From positions 637,728,244-637,792,243 of the forward strand of contig NC_133658.1 in NCBI RefSeq assembly GCF_037893015.1: a DNA stretch of 64,000 bases, read 5' to 3'. Shown here piece after piece: positions 34,013-44,898 of this stretch. This DNA is from Macrotis lagotis. Lineage: Eukaryota; Chordata; Mammalia; Peramelemorphia; Peramelidae. The translations under genes were made by a program, and so were the position numbers. A model generated the notes under the pieces. That model was not told the DNA's origin. It did not search any database and saw only the letters and a program-made list of their open reading frames with translations. Positions within the stretch are counted from its first letter, which is position 1. Each line of letters begins with the position of its first letter.

Positions 34013-34225
34013 ATGAAAACATGCTACAAACAATACATTCTTCTCTACCACCAAGTACCCTTTGAAGAAAGAAATAGGAGACAGAGAAGCCTTAATCACA
34101 ATTATGATGATGAATGTCCATCTAAGAAATTGCGAAAAGTTAAGGTTTTTATTTTTTGTGCTTATACGGTTATTACCCTAATTACCTTCATTACTTTAGT
34201 CTTTCCTTATTCCAATCATCCTTGA
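34013..34225 (+). other. Unassigned 70-codon ORF with a membrane-like segment
   Basis: From ATG at 34013, 70 codons run to TGA. The first half is polar and charged (FEERNRRQRSLNHNYDDECP), then comes KKLRKVK and a hydrophobic run VFIFCAYTVITLITFITLVF. This is the layout of a type II membrane protein's N-terminus, and the stretch has several CpG dinucleotides in otherwise CpG-poor DNA. Possible acceptor AG sites precede it (34009, about 34054) but no good donor follows. I do not recognise the protein, and chance is a fair alternative. Confidence 0.2.
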
Positions 34226-34689
34226 TACGGTTATCAAAAGGATTTTCCTAATATACATGTGTAATAATGTGCTGAGAAGCATTTAACAACTGGTTCTCAC
34301 CATCCCTGTACATATACTGATGTGACTCTGTATGATTAACATTTTCTCTAACACTTTCTTAGATCAACAAAACAATAAATCAGGTACAGATTTATTGCAT
34401 TTGATGTTTTCTGAGGTGTTAATGCTCATACTGAAAATTTCACAATCAGCTTTTCTATACTGGTTAGAGCTAGCTGTCTTTTTAACACTTTACAAATTTG
34501 ACCATGAAATTCCCCTACTCAACAAATTTCTGTTACTCCTTATTCCCTCTGTTGTATGACCCTTCCTACTTTTCCTGTCTTCTTATATTTTAGTCATCAC
34601 TCTGTTCTCTACAACTCAAGCTCAACTACCCTATTTCTTTTTGTTCAGATTTTTAAGTTGTACATTACTCTTCATACCCTCATTTGGGG

Positions 34690-34850
34690 TTTTCTTGGAA
34701 AATATACTGGAGTGAATTGCATTTCCTTCTCTGACTCATTTATGATAGGGAAATTGAAACAGATAGGATTAAGTGACTTGCACTGGGTCATACAATTAGT
34801 AAATATCTGAGACCAGATTTGAACTCAAGTATTCCTGTTTAGTCTACTTG
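34690..34850 (-). repeat. MIR-like CORE-SINE, antisense
   Basis: AAAATATACTGGAGTGAATT, GCATTTCCTTCTCTGACTCA, GGATTAAGTGACTTGCACTG and GAGACCAGATTTGAACTCAA follow the marsupial MIR/THER1 series. No clear ends. Confidence 0.7.
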
Positions 34851-35057
34851 CTGCATTTTAAATACAATCATTCCTTTGCAATGGGTTGTTTTTTTTTATT
34901 CCTGAAAGCAATAATGATTTCTTCTTCACTTCTAGCTCTTAGAATCTCTTCAAAGCTCATTTTAGGCACTTTCAGTAAAAAAAAAATATTTCCTGGTTCC
35001 TTTGATTTCACTCCCCAGCCCCAGTTGTTGATGTATTCTTCTCAAAGTTTACTACTA

Positions 35058-35059
<2 letters not shown>

Positions 35060-35101
<42 letters not shown>

Positions 35102-35127
35102 ACACATAAACACACACAGACACACAA
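35060..35127. repeat. (CA)n microsatellite
   Basis: About 18 pure CA units followed by CATA and CAGA variants. Confidence 0.97.
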
Positions 35128-35599
35128 GAGTCATGTTTGTTTCCAGACAAGAGAAATGCAAGAGGGTGAATGAATGCAGCAGTTAAGGACAGCAACAACA
35201 ACAGAGTGATAACAGAGAGACCAGGAAAGACTTCTTTCTTGGAGAAAGAGGTCTATGGCATTATAGAAATTGAAATAGCACTAAATACTACAGATAAATT
35301 GGTGTGTTTTTTGGGTAAGGTTCCTATGATACAACATGAGGAGAATAAATGAAGACTAGGGGAGAGGAAGAGAAAGATAAGTGAGATTTTCTATTTGACC
35401 TGTGTCAAATAGAGGGCTAGCAATGAAGAAAAGGTGAACCCTGATATCTCTTAGCAAGAGAAGAACCCAGAGGAAAATCAGTAAAGAAATAAGAAAGATT
35501 GAAAAATGGGGGATGAGGGATGCTTTGTTTTATCAGGAATGTATGGCATGAAATAATTTTTCCATGGGTAAAGAGACATGATCTATGAAAGGAAATGGG

Positions 35600-36390
35600 G
35601 AGGATTCCACTTCTGGATACCAAGATGACAGAGTAAATCATCAGTCACAGCAACCTTCCCATATTTATCTCCAAACATTAATAAAATAACATCCCAGGAA
35701 AATCCTGGAATAAGGAGACTGCAAGGGACTGGGTGAAATAATCTTTTAGCCCAGAGAACTTGGAGGAACTATGGGAAACATCTCATCCAAAGAGGGGGCA
35801 ACAGGGGAAAACAATCCAGGATAGGAAGAATCCCAGCAAAGAGCAGCAAGTCCACTTCAGGAAAACAGAGGAAGATCCGACTGTGGTATAGCAAGCAAAT
35901 GCCAACACCAGAATGACCCATGTGCCCATGTGCCTCTCAGGGGAATTGGCAGACTGCAGCTCTGAGAACCACCACAAGCTTCAGTATCTACCTAGAGATA
36001 TGCAGAATCAAACCATCCAGCCTCAGCACACATAACACCACCAATAGGAACCCAGCTTAGTAACAGGGGAGCTGTCAGATGACTATAACTTCCAGAAGTG
36101 ACAGGACACCACCATGCCACCATTTCAGCACAGCATTACATGTGGACCCTTGGGACACATAGCACAATACCAGGGAAACAGCCAGGACCTGCAATCACTA
36201 GCACAAGAAACCTGAGATAGTGCTCCCTTTACCCTGGAAAAAAAGCTCAAATTAAAAAGAAAATAAAAAGATGCTCAAAAATCTTAGTAGAAAGCAACAT
36301 CAACAAAAGAATATGAACATAGACAGTTGTGGTGACAGGGAAGACCAAATCACACACTCAGAAGAAGCCCATAATGTCAAAACACCTATG
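35600..36390 (+). mobile_element. L1 5'UTR of the host element
   Basis: It opens with TCTGGATACCAAGATGACAG, which recalls the 'ccaagatggcggag' start of L1 5'UTRs. The sequence is less AT-rich than its neighbours and without frames. Its right part (GACAGTTGTGGTGACAGGGA, then CAGAAGAAGCCCATAATGTC) resembles the start of ORF1 as also seen at 43.98-44.12 kb. Confidence 0.6.
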
Positions 36391-36848
36391 GACAGGACTC
36401 TAGAAAAGCATGGAATGACTTATGGGATCTGATGCTGAGCAAACAGAACCAAGAGATCATTGTACATATGAAAAACAACATTATGAGATGAACAACCTTG
36501 ATGGAAGCAGCTCTTCTTGGCAGTCCAGAGAACTAGGGCAATTGTATTTGACTGGATATGAACTATATTATCCATAACCAGAGTAAAAAAAAACACACAC
36601 AGAAAAACAATCCTTTTGAATCTGATGAACACTTCATAAAAAATATCTCTTATGTATATCTTTCCCTTAATCCTAATTCCTCAGGCCAAAATTTACTAAT
36701 TTGTAAGCATGTTTAACAAAATATGCCTATAAAATGCTAACCTGATTGTTCCCGGCTGAGGGGAGAGGGGTGGTAAGGGAGGGTGGAGGGAAATTTTGTA
36801 ACTTGGAAATATGCATGTACATATGGATGAAAATAAATAAATAAATAA
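36391..36848 (+). mobile_element. L1 3' end inserted in host L1
   Basis: A 5'-truncated L1 tail: TCTGATGCTGAGCAAACAGA, ATGAACAACCTTGATGGAAG, GGGAGGGTGGAGGGAAATTT, and an end ATGAAAATAAATAAATAAAT serving as an A-rich tail. Flanks ACACCTATG (36382-36390) and ACCACTATG (36849-36857) look like a diverged target-site duplication. The tail is closely related to the one at 54.6-54.85 kb. Confidence 0.75.
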
Positions 36849-36925
36849 ACCACTATGTGCAAAATCCAAAGAAAACAGAAACTGATCTCAAGTCCAGAAA
36901 GAACTCATGAAAGACCTCAAAAAAG

Positions 36926-36945
36926 ATGTATGTATGTATGTATGT
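36926..36945. repeat. (ATGT)n short tandem repeat
   Basis: Five ATGT units at the left edge of the UCP2 retrocopy. Confidence 0.9.
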
Positions 36946-36949
36946 AATA

Positions 36950-38450
36950 ATTCAGTGTGTACTTCTGACTCTTTCAAGACTGAGAACTTTTATAGACCCA
37001 GCCAAGACATCTAGGCAGTCCCTCCAGCCCAACCAACTAGAATGCTGCAGGTCTAGTGCTTTCCATCCTAGCTGCTGGCACCTCTTCATGCTTTTCTCTG
37101 GTCCCAGACACTTAGTATGATCATTAGATTTTCTGTTTCCCAGAAACTTTCTATGAAAATCAAGGGAAGTAGACCATGGTTACTATGAACAACTTTGAAG
37201 AGTGGGACATGTTTAGAGAAGCTTGATCAAGGGGACATCATAACAAGACCCTCCAAATCAGGAGTCCAGCACAGTTCCTTTATCTCGTCTTGCTCAATCA
37301 ATGGAGGCTACCCTTTCATTTCGCCATCTGGGAAGTAGAAGAAACCCTCACAGTAGAATTTACTACCAACAACTGCTGTAAAGTTCCTTAGGGTTGGCAT
37401 TGCTTTCCCCAGACACCTTAAAAGTCTGGCTACAGAATCAAGTGGAGAACCGGGGGACTATGAGAGATTCTTCTACCACTGCCCACCATTCAGACCTTGG
37501 TGAAGACTGAGAGTTCCAGAAGTCTGTATAATGGGCTGGGTATCTGTGTTTCAGCACAAGATGAGCTTTGCCTCTGCCTGCATTGAGCTCTATGGCTATG
37601 TCAGTAAATTCTACATAGAGGGGTCTGAACATGCAAGCACGAGGAGTTGTCTCCTGGCAGACTTCACCTCAGGGGCACTGGCAGTAGCTGTTGTCTAACC
37701 CACAGATGTGTTGAAAATCTGTGTCCAGGCCCAGGTTTGGGCACATGGCAACCAGAGATACCAGGCACAATGGATGCTTATAAAACTATTGTCCAAGAGG
37801 AGGGACTTGGGGGCCTATGAAAAGGAACTTCATCCAATGTTACCTGCAATGCTACTGCCAGCTGTGCTGAACTGGTAACCTGTGATCTCATCATAGATGC
37901 CCTTTTGAAGGCCTACCTCATGACTGATGATCTTCCATACCACTTCACTGCAGGCTTTAGGCAGGCTTGCATCACCTTCATTACCTCCCTTGTGAATGTA
38001 GTCAAGATGATATGCACAAACTCTGTTGCAATCCAGTATACCTCTCTGACCTCACCATGCTTTGGATGGAAGGACCCAAAGCCTTCTACAAAGGATTCAT
38101 ACCTTCTTTCCTCCATTTGCGTTCCTGGAATGTAGTGATGTTTGTCATATATGAGCAACCAAAACAGGGCCTGATGACCACTCACACTTCCCAAGAAGCT
38201 GATTTCTGGCCCTCTCCTGCGAACATTCTGCCTTTGAGTCCAGAACCCATTCTACCTTTCCTCTCTCCCATTTTTCCCTATTCACCACCTTCCCCATCGT
38301 AACACTAAAGAATTCCCTCAACACTGAAGAACCCCAATCCTCTTAATGTTAGAGCCATTTAATCCTCTCCAGTATGCTTCTTCTGCCATAGTCTCACCCG
38401 GTTTTTAAGCTCCTTACTTCTAATAAAGCCAGACCAGGAATCCCCCAAAT
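36950..38450 (+). pseudogene. UCP2: Processed pseudogene of mitochondrial uncoupling protein 2
   Basis: The region from about 37364 to 38207 is an intronless, decayed copy of UCP2, an inner-membrane carrier of the SLC25 family. Recognisable peptides in order: PTTAVKFLRVGIA (37371 on), MSFASACIEL (about 37560), EGSEHAS, SGALAVAV followed by a TAA stop (37696-37698) where the family has Q before PTDV, then NCAELVT-like and [11 protein letters not shown] (37926 on), [28 protein letters not shown], and a C-terminal QEADF. GSEHAS and the ending point to UCP2, not UCP3. The normal stop codon is mutated (TGG). A 3'UTR follows with AATAAA at 38422-38427. A deletion of about 30 bases and frameshifts affect the first repeat. 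The part before 37364 may be 5'UTR. No A tail or target-site duplication is left. It lies in ORF1 of an L1. Confidence 0.9.
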
Positions 38451-38457
38451 ATCTTGT

Positions 38458-38694
38458 AAGAGACATAGAAGAAAAACCAGAAAAAGAAAACAACTGCTTA
38501 AAAAGAAGAATTGACCAAAAAAGAAAAGGAGATACAAAAACTGACTGAGGAAAACAACTCTTTAAAGAGTACAACTGGTCAAACTGAAAGAAAAATTAAC
38601 TTACAAAGCTAATCAAGGAAAACAACTCCTTAAAAGTTAGAATTGGACACATGGAAGCTAATGACTCTCTGTGACATTAAAACTCCATCAAACA
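38458..38694 (+). mobile_element. L1 ORF1 coiled-coil piece
   Basis: Three imperfect repeats of a block like GAAAACAACTCCTTAAAA plus an 'attgacca' element encode a heptad-type coiled coil (for example LTEENNSLKS). It continues, after a 920-base insertion, at 39615. L1 ORF1 trimerises through such a coil. Confidence 0.8.
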
Positions 38695-39625
38695 GTAGTA
38701 CAGTGTGGAACTATGTAAGGGGACTATAAATTTATGCATAACCTTTGATCTATTGATATCACTACTAGATCTGAATCCCAAAAGTGATTAAAAACAAATA
38801 AACAAAAAGGAAGACTATTTATGTACAAAAATATTTATAGTAGCCTTTATCTAGGAGCAAAGAAGTGGAAAATGAGAAGATGCCTATCTATTGGGAATAA
38901 CTGAATAGATTGTAGTATGTAATATAGATTATGATCGAATACTATTGTGCTATAAGAAATGATGAGCATAGGGCAGCTAGGTGACTCAGTGGATAAAGCA
39001 CCAGTCCTGGAGTCAGAAGAACCTAAGTTGAAATCTAGCCTCAGACACTTAATGATTGCCTAAGCTAAGCTGTGTGACCTTGGGCAAGTCACTTAACCCT
39101 ATTGCCTTAAATACATAAAATTAAAAAAAAACGATAAGCAGGATGCTCTCAGGAAAATCTGGAAAGATTTAAATAAGCTGATGAACAATAGTTATACAGT
39201 GTACAAAGCAATATCAACATTTCCAAAATTTAGCTATTTTCATAAAAACAAAGATGTAAGACAATTCTATAGACTTATTATAAAAATGTTATCCATGCCC
39301 TGAAAAAACTGATAGTGTCCAACTACAACTTGAAGTTTTCTTTTCAAAATTTTATTTTTCTTTAGGGCTTTTGTGGGGGTAAGGATTCTATATTTTCTTT
39401 CATAATATGACTTATGGAAATGCTCTGACATAACTACACATGTATAAACTTTATTGAATACCTATATTGAATATGTTTGCCTTTTCACTGTATGGGGGTG
39501 GGAAGAAGAGAACTTTAAAACTTTAAAACTTTAAAACTTTAAAAAATGAATGTTAAAAATTGCTTTTACATGGATCTGGAAAAAAATAAAATGATAAATA
39601 AATTTAAAAAAGAATCCATCAAACA
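38684..39625 (+). mobile_element. L1 3' end inserted in ORF1, with target-site duplication
   Basis: The inserted body is 38695-39614: C-terminal ORF2 and 3'UTR sequence (CTATTGGGAATAACTGAATA, ATGGGGGTGGGAAGAAGAGA) ending in an A-rich tail (ATAAATTTAAAAAAGAA). The 11 bp duplication TCCATCAAACA is perfect at 38684-38694 and 39615-39625. Removing the insertion restores ORF1 sequence matching 45.21-45.26 kb. A SINE interrupts this tail at 38970-39130, and a short CTTTAAAA tandem repeat lies at 39510-39545. Confidence 0.92.
38970..39130 (+). mobile_element. Marsupial tRNA-derived SINE
   Basis: AGGGCAGCTAGGTGACTCAG, GAGTCAGAAGAACCTAAGTT and TGTGTGACCTTGGGCAAGTC, with a tail ATAAAATTAAAAAAAA. AATGATGAGCA at 38958-38968 and AACGATAAGCA at 39130-39140 look like a worn target-site duplication. 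This is the innermost layer of the nest. Confidence 0.9.
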
Positions 39626-40350
39626 AATTCAGATAAAAAATGGTTAAAGAACTGATCTGGTAAATAGATCCAGGAGATACAACATGATAATCAATGAATT
39701 ACCTGACAGACAGCAATAATCACAAGGAGTTCTGTTTCAAGAATTATTGGGCTACCTGAAAGCCATGATTAAAAAAAATAAATTAAGAAAGAGTCTAGAC
39801 AGTATATTTCAAGAAATCATCAAAGGAAACTACCCTGATATTCTAGAACCTGAATGCAAAATAATAATTGAAGGAATTCATCAATCATCTCCTGAATGTG
39901 ATCCCAAAACAAAAATGACAAGAAATATTGTAGTCAAATTGCAGAATTATCAGATGAAGGAGAAAAGTCTGTAGATGGTCAGAAATAAGCATTTAAATAC
40001 TATGGAACCACAGTCAGGATTACACAGGACATGGCAGCATCAACATTAAAGGATCAAAGGCCTTTGAATATAATAGTCTAGAAGGCAAAGAAGTTTGGAT
40101 TTTAACCAAGAATCAGTTACCCAGCAAAACTGAACATAATCTTTCAGGGGAAAAGATGGACATTTAACAAAAAAACAGGTGACTTTCAAACTTTCTTGAT
40201 TAAAAAACCTAAGGTGAATGAAAATTTTGATCTTCAAACTGGAGACTCTAGAGTTAATATAAAAAAGGCTAAATGGGGGAAAAGAAAAAGACTGCTATTT
40301 AATAATATTAAACTGGTTACATCTCTACTTGGGAGGAAGATTCTCATAAT
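39615..40350 (+). pseudogene. L1 ORF1, RNA-binding and C-terminal part, decayed
   Basis: 39747-39974 encodes KSLDSIFQEIIKGNYPDILE and RNIVVKLQNYQMKEKSL, the RRM-type middle domain of L1 ORF1. Past a stop, PRISYPAKL at about 40108-40134 is the conserved motif of the C-terminal domain. ORF1 protein binds L1 RNA as a trimer. Stops separate the parts, so no protein is made. Confidence 0.82.
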
Positions 40351-41931
40351 TCTTGCTAATTGTAACTCTATTAAGAGGGGGTATACTGAAACTGAAGTTA
40401 TGGATATAAGTTGATTTTGATATAGGCTGGTTTTAAAGTAATTAAGATATTTCAAAAAGGAATTGTATTGATTTGGGACGAAGGGGAGGAAGAATAGGGT
40501 AAATTATATCACCAAGAACACAAAGAATCTAATACAGAGGGAAAAAGGGAAGGGATGAGAAATGCTTGAATCTTACTTTCATCTGATTTAGTTCAAAGAG
40601 AGGAAAACATATACTCAAATGGGATGAGAAATTCATCTTACCCTCCAGCATTTGGAGGGGGAAAGGGAAAGGAAGGGAAGGAAGGACTGATAGAAGAGAG
40701 GGAAGGAAAGAGGGAGAAAGAAAAAATAAGGTGGAGACTGATAGAAGGGAATAGATTGAGGAAGGCAGTATTCAGAAGCAAAACAATGTTGAGGATGGAT
40801 AGGGTAAAGGGACAAAAAAAGCACAAATTGGAGGAGCTAGGTTGGAGGCTAATAAAGAGGTAGTAATTATAACTGTGAATGTGAATGGGATGAACTCCCC
40901 AATAAAATGGAAGCAGATAGTAGAGAAGATTAAAGACCAAAATCCTACAATATGCTGTTTATAAGAAACATATTTGAACCAGATAGATATGCATAGTGTA
41001 AATGTAAAATACCAAAGCAGAATATCTTATGATTCATTTGAAGTGAAAAAAAGCATCTTTATCTCAGACAAAGCAAATACAAAAATAGATCTTATTAAAA
41101 GGAATAAGGAGGGAAATTAATTCTTCTTAAAAGGTACCAGAAAAAATGAAGTAATTTCAATAATAAACCTATATGCACAAAATAGTATAGCATCCAAATT
41201 CTTAGAGAAGCTAAATAAGGCACATAAAGACAGTCATCAAGCTTTGTTGGTGGGGAACCTCAACCTCCATCTCTTGGAATTAGATAAATCTAATCATAAA
41301 ATGACCAAGAAATAAATTAGGTAGGTGAATACAATTTTAGAAAAGTTAGCTATGATATACCTCTGGAGAAAATTGAATAAGGATAGGAAAAAAATATACC
41401 TTTTTCCTTTGTGGTTCATGGCCTACATAAAAATTGACCATATATCAGGGCATAAAAACTTCACAGTCAAATGCAGAAAGGCAGAAATATTAAGCTTATC
41501 ATTTTCAAATCATGATGAATACAACATTAGGTGTAATAAAGAGTCATGGAAAGATAGTCTAAAATTAATTGGAAATTAAATAAGCTAATTATAAAGAATG
41601 AGTGGATCAGACAAAATATAGTAATAATAATTTCATCCAAGGTAATGACAATAAGGAGACAACATACTAAAACTTTTGTTATGAAGACAAAGCTGTTATA
41701 AGGGAAAGTTTTAAATATCTCAAAGTTTATATGTATAAAATGAGAAAGGGAAGGTTAATGAATTGTGCATGCAACTAAAATACCTAGTGAAAGAACAAAA
41801 TTAAAATCCTCAATTAAATACCAAATTAAAAATTCTGAAAAAAATCAAAGGAGAGATTTATAAAATTGAAAATAAGAAAACTATTGAAGTCTAGATAAAG
41901 CTAACTCTTAGTTTTATGAATAAGTAATAAA

Positions 41932-41971
41932 AATATTAATTAATTTAATTAATTAATTAATTAATTAAAAT
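41932..41971. repeat. (TTAA)n tandem repeat
   Basis: Nine or so TTAA units inside L1 ORF2. Confidence 0.9.
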
Positions 41972-42764
41972 AAAAGTTAATTTTGATTAAAAAAGAAAGA
42001 AGAAAACCAAATTACTGGTATAAAAAATGAAAAAAATAGTGAATTTACTACCAATGCGGAGGAAATAAAAGCATAATTCAGAGCTACTTTGACCAACTCT
42101 ATGCCAATATAATCAGCAATCTAAGTGAAATGGATAAATATTTACAAAATATAAGTTGCCCAGATTAAAAGACAATTAAATTAAATACTTAAATAACTCA
42201 TTTCAGAAAAAGAAATTGAATAAGTGATCAATGAACTCCCTAAGATGAAATTTCCAGGGGCCAGAAGGTTTACAAGTGAATTCTATCAAACATTTAAGAA
42301 CAATTAATTCTAATTCTACATAAACTATTTGAAAGAAAAGGTGAAGAAGGAGTTCTGCTAAATTCCTATTATAACACTAATATGGTGATAATACCTAAAT
42401 CAGGAAGAGTCAAAACAGAGAAAGAAAATTGTAGATCAGTTTCTATAATAAATATAGATGCAAAAATTATAAATAAAATATTAGTAAAATGATTACTCCA
42501 AGTTACTACAAGGATAATACATTATGATTAGGTAGGACTTGCAACAGGAATGCAGGGTTGCTTCAATAATAGGAAAACTATCAACACAATTGACCATATC
42601 AATTACAAAATTAACACAAATCATTTTATTTAAATAGATGATGAAAAGATTTTTGACAAAATGCAGCACTCTTTCCTATGAAAAACATTAGAGATCATAG
42701 GAATACCTGGAGTTTTCCTTAAATCATAAACAGTATCTGTCTAAAACTATTAACAAGCATTATA

Positions 42765-42784
42765 TATATCTATATCTATATCTA

Positions 42785-42843
<59 letters not shown>
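42765..42843. repeat. (CTATAT)n(CTAT)n(AT)n microsatellite
   Basis: A compound tetranucleotide and dinucleotide repeat inside the L1 reverse transcriptase region, a later expansion in a dead element. Confidence 0.96.
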
Positions 42844-42846
<3 letters not shown>

Positions 42847-44124
42847 GAGCAAAAGTAAGAAACTTTCCCAATAAGATCAGGAGTGAGACAAGGATGCCAG
42901 TTATCATACAATTATTTGGCATTGTATTAGACCTATTAAAACTTTAGCAAAGAAAAAAAATGAAATTGAAGGACTTAGAATAGGCAATGAAGAAGCAAAA
43001 TTCTCATTCTCTGCAGATGATGATGCTTAAAGATTCCTGGAAAATCAACCAAAAACACTGCTTAAAATATTTAGTAACCTTAGGAAAGTTGTAGGATGTA
43101 AAATAAACCTACATAAATGATCAACATTTCTATTTATTACTAAGAGGTAGAAAGAGAAATTCCATTTAAAATACCTATAGACAATATAAAATACTTGGGC
43201 ATCTATAAGCCAAGACAAACTCAGAAACTATATGAAAACAATTATAAAGCACTTTTTACACAAATGAAGTAAGATCCATATAATTGGGCAAATGTCAATT
43301 GTTCATTAATAAATGAAGCTAATATAATAAAAATGACCATTCTACCTAAATTAATGTGCCCAAAATTACTTTATTGAGCAAAAAGAATAATAACAAAATT
43401 CATATGGAGGAACAGAAGGTCAAGAATATCAAGGGAATTACTGAAAAATAAAGTTGCTTAGCCATACCAGATCTAAAATTATAAAGTATCAATTATCAAA
43501 ACTTTTTGTTGTTGCTTGAGTTGTGGATCAGTGAAATAGATTGAGTACAAAAGAAACAGTAGTAAATGGCTACTGTAATCTACTATTTGATAAGCCCAAG
43601 CACTCTATCTTCTGTGATAAGAACTCACTCTTTAACAAAAATTTCTGAGAAAACTAGAAGATAATATGACAGAAGCTTAGTCACAGTGCACCTCAGGTCC
43701 AGGCTCAGCAAGTCAGTAATGCAGCAGGACATCCACAAGTGTCCCAACTTCAGCTCAGAAGACAAAGTCTGAGTGTCAAGAATGCTGGAGCAACAGACTG
43801 GAATAGGTTGAACTGCCCTAACACAGGGAACAAACCACTAGTAACTGAAATACTATAGACAACACCATAGACAATGTCATAACCAAGTGTCATAGCCAAA
43901 GCACCAGACTCCCAGTCCCAGCACAAAATGCTTGGAACTGTACCTCCTTTGTCCCCGGAGCAGAGCTCAACTATCAAAATGAACAAGAAGAAAAAAAAAG
44001 CCTGAACTTTAAAAACCTACTATATTGACAGGGATGATAAAAAATGCAATCTCTCAGAATGCCTCCATGTGATGCTTCGATTTTGAATTAGTCTTAAATC
44101 CCAAAAGATGTCTTGGAAGAGTTC

Positions 44125-44898
44125 AAAAAAGTATTTTATTTTTTATTTTTATTGATATTTCATTTTTCCAAATGTGTTATAGAAGTTTTTCAACAATTGT
44201 TCATACACACACGCACACATACACACACATATATTTATATACATATATATTTAAGTTATAAAATTTCCTTCTCTCCTCCCTTCCCTTCCCCCTACTCTCA
44301 GCAGTGAATATTGTACCTACGCCTTTGTGTTAAACATATTTACAGATTAGTCATTTTTGTTATGAGGAATTAGGTTTAAGGGAAAGAAATATGATATATT
44401 TTTTAAAAAGTGAATGTAGTATTCATCAGATTCTGATGGGTTTTTTGTTTTGCTTTGTTATATTTGTCATATATAATCCCTTCCTGTGGATACGATTAGC
44501 ATTGTCCATCACAGATCTAATAAGGTTGTCCCTAACTCTCTGAGAGAGCTGCAATCATCAAGGCTGATCATCTCATGATGTTGTTGTTAATGTTCAGAAT
44601 GTTCTCTTGGTTCTGCTCCCTTTGCTCAGCATCAGATCCTGTATTTAATTCCATGTATCATTTATGGTTTCTTAAAGAACAATAGTGTTCCACATTATTC
44701 ATATAATATAACTTATTCAACCATTCCCCAATTGATGGGTATCCCCTCAATTTCCAATTCTTTGTCACTACAAAAAGGGCTGTTGTGAATATTTTGGAAG
44801 ATGTGGGGCTTTTCCCATTTTTTTTATGATCACTTCTGGATATAGGGTTAGAATTGGAAATGCTAGGTCAAAGGGTATGAACAAAAATAAGAATTTTA
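44125..44898 (-). mobile_element. L1 3' end inserted antisense in L1 ORF1
   Basis: The body, 44139-44882, is the antisense 3'UTR and ORF2 end (CAGATCTAATAAGGTTGTCC, CAGCATCAGATCCTGTATTT, ATTGATGGGTATCCCCTCAA). AAAAAAGTATTTTA (44125-44138) and AAAAATAAGAATTTTA (44883-44898) appear to be a diverged target-site duplication of the ORF1 sequence 'caaaaaggattttaaa'. It is the same subfamily as the L1 at 8.1-11.2 kb. Confidence 0.85.

Larger units (their letters stand above)
35600..43680 (+). mobile_element. Host L1 LINE, sense, with nested insertions
   Basis: The pieces of one L1 can be read in order: 5'UTR (35600 to about 36390), the start of ORF1 (36850-36925), the ORF1 coiled coil (38458-38694), the rest of ORF1 (39615-40350), spacer (to about 40860) and ORF2 (40860-43680). 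Three insertions separate them: an L1 3' end, a UCP2 retrocopy, and a second L1 3' end carrying a SINE. ORF2 stops short of its C-terminus where another L1 begins at 43680. All reading frames are broken. Confidence 0.75.
40860..43680 (+). pseudogene. L1 ORF2 (endonuclease and reverse transcriptase), decayed
   Basis: ORF2 begins at about 40868 with ITVNVNGMNSPIKWKQI, the start of the AP-type endonuclease. The catalytic GDFN reads GNLN (about 41250), while KIDHISGHK (41430 on) is kept; the SDH motif reads SNH. Reverse transcriptase sequence runs from about 42210; the FADD motif is represented by SADD near 43012. The frame has many stops and breaks. It ends at 43680, about two thirds to three quarters into ORF2, where another L1 starts. 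Confidence 0.85.

Noticed and set aside
35060..35127. CA repeat as a CRISPR-like or regulatory array
   Set aside because: Simple dinucleotide repeat without spacers. The genome is eukaryotic.
35600..36390. Endogenous retrovirus leader or LTR
   Set aside because: No LTR ends, primer-binding site or polypurine tract seen. Its position before L1 ORF1-like sequence fits an L1 5'UTR better.
37438..38302. Several open frames that might be a functional carrier gene
   Set aside because: They are fragments of the UCP2 retrocopy or its antisense. An internal stop, frameshifts and a deletion exclude a working protein.
40624..40940. Highly charged frame on plus and hydrophobic frame on minus strand
   Set aside because: Product of a purine-rich L1 spacer between ORF1 and ORF2.
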